15,855 nucleotides of DNA from Acidimicrobiales bacterium (GTDB lineage: Bacteria; Actinomycetota; Acidimicrobiia; Acidimicrobiales; Palsa-688), in contig JASHVH010000136.1 in the NCBI GenBank assembly GCA_030039575.1, forward strand, positions 1 through 15,855, in the 5' to 3' direction. The notes under the pieces are model-generated. The model was not told where the DNA came from. It saw only the letters and a program-made list of their open reading frames with translations, and ran no database searches. The position numbers and the translations under genes are program-made. Below, in pieces: positions 6,749 through 13,083 of the stretch. Numbering within the stretch: position 1 is the stretch's first letter; every line of letters starts with the position of its first letter.

Positions 6749-9403
6749 ATGAAGGCCGTCATTATGGCCGGGGGGGAAGGTACCCGGCTCCGCCCTCTCA
6801 CTTACAACCAGCCCAAGCCCATGATCCCGATGGCCAACAAGGCGTTGATGGAACACGTCGTCGCGCTCCTGAAGCGCCACGGTTTCCACGATGTCGTCGT
6901 CACGGTCGGCTTCCAGGCCAACGTCATCCAGACCTATTTCGGCAACGGGGCCGAGTTCGGCGTCAGCATGGTGTACGCCAGCGAGGAGTCTCCGCTCGGG
7001 ACGGCCGGTTCGGTGCGCAACGCCATGCAACAGCTGGACGAGCCCTTTATTGTCATTTCGGGCGACGTGTTGACCGATATAGACCTCAGCGCCATCGTCA
7101 ACTTCCACAACGAGAAAAAGGCTGTCGCTACGATCGCGCTGCGCTCAGTGCCCAACCCGCTCGAGTTCGGGATCGTCATTGCCCGAGAAGACGGCACCAT
7201 AGAACGTTTTCTCGAGAAGCCGTCCTGGGGCCAGGTTTTTTCCGACACGATAAATGCCGGGATCTACGTTTTCGAGCCGGAGATCTTCGACTTCATAGGG
7301 GCCGGTGAAGTCGATTTTGCTTCCGACGTCTTCCCCCGCTTGGCGGAGGATGGCGATTTGCTCTATGGCTATGTGACGGACGGCTACTGGGAAGACATAG
7401 GCACGCTGGAGGCCTACGCCCGTGCCCACCAAGACATCCTCGACGGCCGGGTCGAGGCCGAACTGCACGGTTTTGCCCTACGAAAGGGGATCTGGCTGGG
7501 AGAAGGGGCAAATGTCGACCCCACCGCCGAGATCAGGGGCCCGGCCATAATCGGCGATTACTGCAGCGTCGAAGGTGGGGCTACGTTGGGCGAGTACACG
7601 GTGCTCGGCCGCAACGTGCGGGTGGGCGCCGACGCCTATCTGGAACGGGCCATAGTGCACGACAACGCCTACCTGGGCGCTGGAGTACGGCTGCGGGGTT
7701 GCACTGTCGGCCGCCGCAGCGACCTGCGCCGTGGCGCCAGGCTCGAGGAGGGTGTCGTCCTGGGAGACGAGTGCTTTATTGGCGAACACGCGGTCGTCCA
7801 CCCGGGAGTGAAGATTTACCCGTTCAAGACAGTCGAGCACGGAGCGGTCGTCAACTCGTCAATAGTCTGGGAATCGAGGGGGGCCCGCAACCTATTCGGG
7901 CGTACGGGGGTTTCCGGCTTGGCCAACGTGGACATTTCGCCTGAGCTGGCTGTGAGGTTGGCCATGGCGTTCGCAACGACACTTCCACGGGGGGCGACAG
8001 TGAGCGTCTCGCGCGACACCAGCCGCGCCGCCCGGATGCTGAAACAGTCCGTGGTGGCTGGGCTCAATGCCTCGGGGGTCGACGTGGCCGACCTCGAGGT
8101 GGCGACCGCGCCCGTGACCCGTTTCGGTGCCCGCTCCGGTGGGAGCGCCGGCGGCGTCACCATCCGGCTCTGCCCCGAAGATGCGCAGTCGGTCACGATC
8201 GGCTTTTTCGATGCACGCGGCACCGATATCCCGGAAGTGGCTCAGCGCAAAATAGAGAGGATTTTCTATAGGGAGGACTTCCGCCGCTGTCTGGCCTCGG
8301 AAACCGGCGATATTTCCTACCCGATGCGCGTCCCGGACCTTTACGCGCGGGCGTTGGTGGCCCAGGTCGACGTTGACGCCATAAGAGCGGCGCGGTTCAA
8401 AGTAGTGCTGGATTATGCCTACGGTGCCGCTTCTTTTGTGATGCCGGCGGTACTCGGCCAGTTCGGGGCCGATGTGCTGTCCGTGAACCCGTACGCAGCC
8501 GCTTATCAGTCGCTGACCTTCGACCGCTGGGAGCACGCAAGAGGCGTGTCGGCGCTGGTTAAGGCGTCCGGCGCCCATTTCGGGGCCGTCCTCGCCCCTG
8601 ACGGGGAGCGGGTCACCCTGGTCGACGACAACGGCCGCGCCCTTTCCGACAGCGAGGGGCTGCTGGCCCTCCTGTCCTTGGTGCTGCGCACCAGCGCCGA
8701 TGGGCGGTCGTTGGCACCCGGGGCGCGGGAGCCGGGCCGCGACTTGGCCGGGACCGCTGGGCGGCAAGGGCCGGACGGGGGCCGGCTCCGAGATGGCACC
8801 CCCACCGCCTCAGGTAAAGAAAAGCGCGGGGAGACCGGTCCGGGGCCCGGGGGGAGCCAAAACGCCAAAGCCAGCATCGCACTGCCGGTGTCGGCACCAA
8901 GCCCCGCCGAGGAGATGTGCTTTCAGGCCGGAACGCCTGTGATATGGACAAAGCTGTCCGCGTCACACCTCATGGAGGTCGCCTCCCGCCCGGGCGTCGA
9001 GTTCGCCGCCGGCCCCGAGGGGGGGTATATTTTCCCGGGGTTCCTGCCCGCCTACGACGCAGTGGCCGCTCTGGCGCACACCTTCGCGTTGCTGGCTATG
9101 ACGGGTACGACGCTTTCCCGTGTCGTCGCCGGGTTGCCCCCGGTTTTCAGTGCCCACGAAGCCGTCGTCACCCCATGGCAAAAGAAAGGCCTCGTAATGC
9201 GGGCGGTCATGGAGCTCAGTAAAGACCGTCCGACCGTCCTGGTGGACGGGGTGAAAATCCTGTACGACGACGGGTGGAGCCTGGTGGTGCCCGACCCGGA
9301 AGAGGCGTTGACCCACATCTGGTCGGAGGCAGCCACCGAAACCGGTGCGCTGGCCCGGGCGCAGGATTATGCGAGGCAAGTACGCAATGTGTTGCGCGGC
9401 TGA
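6749..9403 (+). CDS. Mannose-1-phosphate guanylyltransferase-like nucleotidyltransferase fused to a degenerate phosphomannomutase-like domain
   Basis: The 884-aa product has three parts. Residues 1-235 are a nucleotidyltransferase with GGEGTRLRPLT (8-18), PKP (22-24) and the metal-binding Asp in SGD (D106). Residues about 250-370 are hexapeptide repeats (left-handed beta-helix). Residues about 375-884 follow the phosphomannomutase fold, starting FGRTGVSG. The mutase loops are eroded: RLCPED (473-478) where TASHNP with the phosphoserine is expected, APDGER (616-621) where DGDxDR is expected, and GPEGGY (755-760) for the sugar loop. Residues about 649-709 are a Gly/Pro/Arg-rich insert. The first part probably makes GDP-mannose or another NDP-sugar. 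The mutase half is probably a regulatory or structural pseudoenzyme. ATG 6749 has GAGG (6737-6740) eight bases before it and lies 4 bp after the phosphatidyltransferase gene. The sugar is not certain; glucose-type substrates are possible. Confidence 0.92.
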   Translation: MKAVIMAGGEGTRLRPLTYNQPKPMIPMANKALMEHVVALLKRHGFHDVVVTVGFQANVIQTYFGNGAEFGVSMVYASEESPLGTAGSVRNAMQQLDEPFIVISGDVLTDIDLSAIVNFHNEKKAVATIALRSVPNPLEFGIVIAREDGTIERFLEKPSWGQVFSDTINAGIYVFEPEIFDFIGAGEVDFASDVFPRLAEDGDLLYGYVTDGYWEDIGTLEAYARAHQDILDGRVEAELHGFALRKGIWLGEGANVDPTAEIRGPAIIGDYCSVEGGATLGEYTVLGRNVRVGADAYLERAIVHDNAYLGAGVRLRGCTVGRRSDLRRGARLEEGVVLGDECFIGEHAVVHPGVKIYPFKTVEHGAVVNSSIVWESRGARNLFGRTGVSGLANVDISPELAVRLAMAFATTLPRGATVSVSRDTSRAARMLKQSVVAGLNASGVDVADLEVATAPVTRFGARSGGSAGGVTIRLCPEDAQSVTIGFFDARGTDIPEVAQRKIERIFYREDFRRCLASETGDISYPMRVPDLYARALVAQVDVDAIRAARFKVVLDYAYGAASFVMPAVLGQFGADVLSVNPYAAAYQSLTFDRWEHARGVSALVKASGAHFGAVLAPDGERVTLVDDNGRALSDSEGLLALLSLVLRTSADGRSLAPGAREPGRDLAGTAGRQGPDGGRLRDGTPTASGKEKRGETGPGPGGSQNAKASIALPVSAPSPAEEMCFQAGTPVIWTKLSASHLMEVASRPGVEFAAGPEGGYIFPGFLPAYDAVAALAHTFALLAMTGTTLSRVVAGLPPVFSAHEAVVTPWQKKGLVMRAVMELSKDRPTVLVDGVKILYDDGWSLVVPDPEEALTHIWSEAATETGALARAQDYARQVRNVLRG

Positions 9404-9525
9404 CGACCACCGAGGACTGCAGCCACTCTGTTCCGCGAGCCCCTGTAAGCCCTTGGTGCCCGGCCCCGGGGTAGCTGCAACCAGGATCTCTCGAGAACGG
9501 CCTCCCACTTCGCCCTCAGGCACAG

Positions 9526-9531
9526 TATGGT
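9526..9531 (+). promoter_or_regulatory. Candidate leaderless -10 element (TATGGT) for gcvH
   Basis: TATGGT is followed by 7 bases and GTG at 9539. The upstream in-frame ATG at 9527 lies inside this hexamer, so if this is the promoter, the ATG is not transcribed and the protein must start at 9539. Confidence 0.5.
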
Positions 9532-9538
9532 CTCCAGC

Positions 9539-9919
9539 GTGAACGTTCCAGATGACTTGCGCTACACGGCGGACCACGAGTGGGCGCGCTTGGAGGGCGA
9601 GCACGTCCGCATCGGGATTACGGATTACGCCCAGGACGCGTTGGGCGACATCGTGTACGTCCAACTCCCTGGGCCGGGTACTACCACAGTGGTCGGCCAG
9701 GCGATGTGCGAGTTAGAATCGACCAAGTCTGTATCCGATGTTTATGCCCCGCTCGACGGCACGGTGGTAGAGGTGAACAGCGAGTTGGTGGACGCTCCGG
9801 AGCGCGTCAACGAAGACCCCTACGGAGACGGTTGGATTTGCCTCATCGAGCCGTCCTCGGCGGGAGCCTTCGAGGACCTGCTCGGCCCCGACGACTACCG
9901 GAAGCTTCTCGAGGCTTGA
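9539..9919 (+). CDS. gcvH: Glycine cleavage system H protein
   Basis: The 126-aa product matches GcvH over its full length, with DLRYTADHEWARLEG at the N-terminus, GITDYAQDALGDIVYVQLP, and the lipoylation motif ESTKSVSD, where K63 carries lipoate. H protein shuttles the aminomethyl group between the P, T and L proteins in the cytoplasm. GTG 9539 gives the usual start (MNVPDDLRYT) and fits the leaderless -10 just upstream. ATG 9527 (130 aa) is the alternative. The 135 bp before it, back to the sugar-nucleotide gene, hold no gene. The FHA gene starts 4 bp after its stop. gcvH is parted from gcvT and gcvPA by four regulator-type genes, as in mycobacteria. Confidence 0.97.
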   Translation: MNVPDDLRYTADHEWARLEGEHVRIGITDYAQDALGDIVYVQLPGPGTTTVVGQAMCELESTKSVSDVYAPLDGTVVEVNSELVDAPERVNEDPYGDGWICLIEPSSAGAFEDLLGPDDYRKLLEA

Positions 9920-9923
9920 CGAC

Positions 9924-10469
9924 TTGTACTGCAACCGGTGCGGTCACCGCAACCCCAGCGGCGCCAACTTCTGCTCCTCTTGCGGAGCGCCGCTGGAGCG
10001 TTCGGGTTCGGCGGAGGACGAGCCACAACCAACCACGACGGCGACGCCCGCCGTCGTCCTACTGCCGGGAGAGGGTGCCTCGGAGCCGTTCCTGCTGGAC
10101 CCGGGCGACCTCCTTTATGGAGTACCTACCGGCGGCGCCGTCCTCGTCGTTACGCGTGGGCCTAATTCCGGCTCCAGGTTCGTGCTGGCGCCAGAGGCGG
10201 GAGGGGTCGTGACGATTGGCCGTCATCCCGAGAGCGACATTTTCCTCGACGACATCACCGTGTCCCGCCGGCACGCAGAAGTCCGCCTCAACGAGGGCGG
10301 GTTCTGGGCTCATGATGTGGGTTCGCTCAATGGGACCTACCTCAACCGTGAGCGGATTGATACCGCTCCTCTGTCGAGCGGGGACGAGCTGCAGGTCGGC
10401 AAGTTCCGGCTCCTCTTCCTCTCTCAAACCGCAGGCCTCAGTGCCGGCCACGCGGCCGGCAAGGCCTGA
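9924..10469 (+). CDS. garA: GarA/OdhI-type FHA protein with an N-terminal zinc ribbon
   Basis: The 181-aa product begins with a zinc ribbon (C3, C6, C17, C20), then a disordered Thr/Pro linker (about 25-70), then an FHA domain (about 73-165). The FHA domain has GRHPESDIFLDD (99-110), SRRH (114-117) and SLNGTYLNR (134-142), the phosphothreonine-binding residues, and is very close to mycobacterial GarA. GarA/OdhI binds and inhibits or tunes 2-oxoglutarate dehydrogenase and glutamate enzymes, and is switched off by Ser/Thr kinase phosphorylation of an N-terminal ETTSV motif. Here no ETTSV is seen, only PTTTATP (36-42), so phospho-control may differ. The TTG start is supported by GAGG at 9911-9914 (inside the end of gcvH) and by the MYCNRCG zinc-ribbon start. 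The symbol rests on FHA similarity and position; the zinc ribbon is a departure from GarA. Confidence 0.92.
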   Translation: MYCNRCGHRNPSGANFCSSCGAPLERSGSAEDEPQPTTTATPAVVLLPGEGASEPFLLDPGDLLYGVPTGGAVLVVTRGPNSGSRFVLAPEAGGVVTIGRHPESDIFLDDITVSRRHAEVRLNEGGFWAHDVGSLNGTYLNRERIDTAPLSSGDELQVGKFRLLFLSQTAGLSAGHAAGKA

Positions 10470-10492
10470 AGCGAAGGTACAGGGGGCAAGCC

Positions 10493-11596
10493 GTGGTCGG
10501 CCGCTCGCACCTTTCCATCGGAGAGGTCTTGTCGTTGCTCCAGGACGAGTTCCCCGACGTTACTATCTCGAAGATCCGGTTCCTCGAGAGCCAGGGGCTC
10601 GTCGACCCTGAGCGGACGCCGTCGGGTTACCGGAAGTTCTACGACACGGACATCGAACGGTTGCGCTGGGTACTGCGTCAGCAACGAGATGCCTTCTTGC
10701 CCCTGAAGGTGATCAAGGGCCGGCTGGAAAACCAGCCCGAGCCCGCCTGCGACGAGGCCGACGCCGAGCTGCAGGACGAAAGCCTGATGGAGGAGCTGAC
10801 CGCCGCGGGCGCCGACGCCGAGCAAAGCCCGGATAGCGTCGGGCCTGGCATGGCGGGGCCCGATGGGGCCGCGCCTGACAGAGCGGGGACGGCGGCGGAC
10901 GACCTCGAGGGCGGCCCTGGCGCCGAGGGCGAGTACACCCCCGGCGTTCCGGACGCCCAGCTATTTGACGCCGGCCCGCCGTACGGCCGTTACGGCGAGC
11001 CGGGCGAGCCAGAAGACCGGCCTCGTATGCACCGAAGGGCTCCAGCCCTTCCCCGGGAAGCAACGCGCAACGCGGTCGCCAGGCCGTCTGGGAAGCATGG
11101 GCAGCGGCGGCCCAACGGAGCCGAGCCGGCCCGGAAGGAGGCGCCGCCGCCGGCGCGGCGGGCGAGCGGGCCCCGGTCCGTGGCGCCGGAACTGGGAGGC
11201 GAGGCCAGAGACGACGCGGACGAGCCCGAGCTCACCCTGGAAGAGCTCCTGGAGGAGACCGGCGCAGACGTCGCCACAGTCCGGGAGCTCGAGGGTTTCG
11301 GCCTGATTACCCCCAAGGTCATGGGGGGGTCCAATTACTACACCCCCGACGCGGCCATCGTGACCCGGCTGGCGTCGGCGTTTGCCCGCCACGGGGTCGA
11401 GGCGCGGCACCTTCGCGCTTACAAGGGCGCCGCCGACCGCGAGGCAGGGTTGGTCGAGCAGGTCATCATGCCGCTCATAAGGCAACGCAACCCCGAGGCT
11501 CGTCAAGCGGCGGCGCAGGCGGTGGAGGAGCTTTCGAACCTGGGAGGGGAGCTGAGGGCTGTCCTGTTGCGCTCGGCGCTTTCCGACCTGCGCTGA
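10493..11596 (+). CDS. ftsR: MerR-family regulator, FtsR/Rv1828 type, with a long disordered linker
   Basis: The N-terminal winged helix (about residues 6-80) has LSIGEVLSLLQDEFPDVTIS, IRFLESQGLV and TPSGYRKF, as in Rv1828 of M. tuberculosis and FtsR of C. glutamicum, which lies next to odhI and activates ftsZ. The C-terminal part (about 245-367) has LTLEELLEETGAD and a second MerR-like helical unit ending ALSDLR, also as in that family. Between them is a 165-residue low-complexity linker (about 81-245), acidic and Gly/Ala-rich first, then Arg/Pro-rich. This makes the protein 367 aa, while Rv1828 is about 247 aa. GTG 10493 has AGGGGG (10481-10486) six bases upstream and lies 23 bp after the FHA gene, so they are co-transcribed. 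A cell-division role is inferred by homology and position only. Confidence 0.9.
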   Translation: MVGRSHLSIGEVLSLLQDEFPDVTISKIRFLESQGLVDPERTPSGYRKFYDTDIERLRWVLRQQRDAFLPLKVIKGRLENQPEPACDEADAELQDESLMEELTAAGADAEQSPDSVGPGMAGPDGAAPDRAGTAADDLEGGPGAEGEYTPGVPDAQLFDAGPPYGRYGEPGEPEDRPRMHRRAPALPREATRNAVARPSGKHGQRRPNGAEPARKEAPPPARRASGPRSVAPELGGEARDDADEPELTLEELLEETGADVATVRELEGFGLITPKVMGGSNYYTPDAAIVTRLASAFARHGVEARHLRAYKGAADREAGLVEQVIMPLIRQRNPEARQAAAQAVEELSNLGGELRAVLLRSALSDLR

Positions 11597-11673
11597 GCGC
11601 CTTCACGTCTTTAAATCACGAGAAGAAGCACTGTTGACCCGAGGGCGCCTGCCGGGTGAACCGTCCGCCGTTG

Positions 11674-11679
11674 TAACGT
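11674..11679 (+). promoter_or_regulatory. Candidate leaderless -10 element (TAACGT) for the DUF151 gene
   Basis: TAACGT is followed by 6 bases and ATG at 11686, with no Shine-Dalgarno. It overlaps the 8-mer GTTGTAAC (11670-11677), which recurs upstream of the next gene. Confidence 0.5.
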
Positions 11680-11685
11680 TCAGTC

Positions 11686-12183
11686 ATGGTCGAGATGCAC
11701 CTCTCCGCCGTCCGGGTCGAGCTTCCGACCAACACGCCGATCCTGTTACTGCAAGAGGCCTCGGGAGACCGGACCCTACCGATTTACATCGGGCGCCCTG
11801 AAGCGGAAGCAATAGCCGCCGCTCTTCAGGGGGTCGTCACCAAGAGGCCGATGACGCACGACCTGATGCGGGACGTGTTGACCGAGCTCGGAGTCGTGTT
11901 GGACTATGTCGTGATCACGGAGCTCAAGGACCAGACGTTCTTCGCTGAGCTGCGGCTGCGCCGGGCCAGCAACAACTACGTCGTGTCTGCCAGGCCTTCA
12001 GATGCCATCGCGCTGGCTATTCGCGCCGGGGCGACCATATACGCCGAGGAAGCCCTGCTCGACGCCGAAGGGATTGTCATCGCCCAGCGGGACGAGCTCG
12101 AGGACCAGGCTGACGGCGAAGAACTGGTGGCGCAGTTCCACGAGTTCATCGAGGGCGTCCGGCCCGAGGATTTCGACAAATGA
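11686..12183 (+). CDS. Bifunctional nuclease (BFN/DUF151) family protein
   Basis: The 165-aa product matches DUF151, with LPIYIGRPEAEAIAAAL (about 31-47), RPMTHDLMRDVL (about 56-67), and RPSDAIALAIRAGATIYAEEALL (about 104-126). It is the counterpart of Rv1829, between the two MerR genes as in mycobacteria. Plant and some bacterial members have RNase and DNase activity, but the physiological role in actinobacteria is not established, and the name 'nuclease' is by family only. The C-terminal tail is acidic (DELEDQADGEELVAQ). No membrane or signal segment is seen, so it is cytoplasmic. It has its own promoter-like -10 and follows the ftsR-like gene by 89 bp. Its stop codon lies in a short tandem duplication. 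Confidence 0.95.
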   Translation: MVEMHLSAVRVELPTNTPILLLQEASGDRTLPIYIGRPEAEAIAAALQGVVTKRPMTHDLMRDVLTELGVVLDYVVITELKDQTFFAELRLRRASNNYVVSARPSDAIALAIRAGATIYAEEALLDAEGIVIAQRDELEDQADGEELVAQFHEFIEGVRPEDFDK

Positions 12184-12203
12184 GCAGGACCAAATGAGCA
12201 GGA
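12178..12203 (+). repeat. Short tandem duplication at the DUF151 stop codon
   Basis: AAATGAGCAGGA occurs at 12178-12189 and again at 12192-12203, offset by 14 bp. The first copy contains the TGA stop of the DUF151 gene. The second copy creates an ATG at 12194 that opens an 18-codon frame to 12250. Confidence 0.7.
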
Positions 12204-12250
12204 GAGGCCGCGCGGCCCTGGGACAAGCCCTCAGCTTGTTCTTGCGGTGA

Positions 12251-12266
12251 TGGCCCGGGTGGGCCA
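12251..12266 (+). other. Stem-loop between DUF151 and the second MerR gene
   Basis: TGGCCC, loop GGGT, GGGCCA forms a 6-bp stem. A run of six T begins 15 bases after it (12282-12287), too far for a classic intrinsic terminator. It may still be a transcript end or an operator. Confidence 0.3.
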
Positions 12267-12313
12267 CACTGTTGTAACTACTTTTTTGTCACGGGTCCTA
12301 AGGGAGGGTGGAG

Positions 12314-12880
12314 ATGGAGCGGCGAGAAAACACGCATGCGGTGACGATGGCAGATGAGGGCCCCGAAGAAGGTTTCAGAGGGCCCCAGGTTTGCCACATC
12401 GTAGGGATTACCTACAGGCAATTGGACTACTGGGCCCGCACCGACCTGTTGAGACCGTCGATCAGCGATGCCCGCGGCAGTGGCACGCAGCGGGTCTATT
12501 CCTACACTGACCTGCTCCAGTTGAAGGTCATCAAGCAGCTGCTTGATGCGGGGGTGTCGTTGAGGCACACGCGTAAGGCGATCGAGTGCCTCCGGGCCTC
12601 CGGGGACGGCGTGGCCAGTGCCAGCCTAGTTATTGCGGACGACCGAAGCGTCTTGGCCCACTCCGGCGAGGAGCTGTTCGACTTGCTCCGCGGAGGTCAG
12701 GGCGTGCTCAGCATCGTGCTCGGGATGGAACGGATCGTGTCCGAGGTCGATGCGGCCATCACGGAGCTGCGCGAGGCGCGCCCGGAGGGTCACCCTGCCG
12801 GGGCCCAGGCGCCTCCGGTGAGCAATGGGTCGGGGCCGGCTTTCGACGAGCACAAGGTGCAAGCCCAGGCCGCTCGCTGA
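12314..12880 (+). CDS. MerR-family regulator, Rv1830 (McdR) type
   Basis: The 188-aa product has a MerR helix-turn-helix (about residues 18-88) with GPQVCHIVGITYRQLDYWAR, DLLRPSI, GSGTQRVYSYTDLLQLKVIKQLLDAGVSL, as in Rv1830, which in mycobacteria has been linked to cell-division control. A helical part follows (about 90-155) with DDRSVLAHSGEELFDLLRGG, then a short disordered tail. No cysteine pair for metal binding is present, so it is not a metal-sensing MerR. ATG 12314 has GGGAGGG (12302-12308) five bases upstream. GTG 12308 and ATG 12347 are the other in-frame choices. The 130-bp gap upstream has the GTTGTAAC 8-mer (12271-12278) and TACTTT (12279-12284), a possible -10 for a short leader. 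Confidence 0.92.
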   Translation: MERRENTHAVTMADEGPEEGFRGPQVCHIVGITYRQLDYWARTDLLRPSISDARGSGTQRVYSYTDLLQLKVIKQLLDAGVSLRHTRKAIECLRASGDGVASASLVIADDRSVLAHSGEELFDLLRGGQGVLSIVLGMERIVSEVDAAITELREARPEGHPAGAQAPPVSNGSGPAFDEHKVQAQAAR

Positions 12881-13071
12881 CCCGGCTGGTCCCGCTGAAG
12901 GTCCGCCTGCAGGGCGACCGGAGCGGTAAGAAGGCCCCATTTTGAGGGTCGTGCCGGTTCAATCTTTCGGCGCGCCCCGGTTCCCCGGGCCTGGTTTCGG
13001 ACGAGCGTCACAAGCCGGGGGCCGGCGAGCGGCCGCCGTCCGTCTCATGTAGTTCCCGAAGCCTCTGCAGG
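12881..13071 (+). other. Intergenic stretch before gcvT, nothing recognised
   Basis: About 190 bp between the second MerR gene and the gcvT promoter. It holds GC-rich self-complementary patches and a GGTTCAATC that recalls a tRNA T-loop, but no complete tRNA can be folded. No glycine riboswitch core is seen. No gene is supported. Confidence 0.5.
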
Positions 13072-13077
13072 TATCCT
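13072..13077 (+). promoter_or_regulatory. Candidate leaderless -10 element (TATCCT) for gcvT
   Basis: TATCCT is followed by 6 bases and GTG at 13084, with no Shine-Dalgarno. It supports the upstream start of gcvT, despite the longer N-terminus it gives. Confidence 0.5.
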
Positions 13078-13083
13078 TGGCCA

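Noticed and set aside
12905..13000. tRNA-like segment with GGTTCAATC and a CCCC-ATTTTGA-GGG hairpin resembling an anticodon arm
   Set aside because: The T-stem does not pair, the acceptor ends match only in part and no proper D-arm exists, so it is not a functional tRNA.
12881..13083. Possible glycine riboswitch upstream of gcvT
   Set aside because: The conserved core and the ACTCTCAGG-type segment are absent, and the likely transcript starts at the gcvT start codon, leaving no leader.
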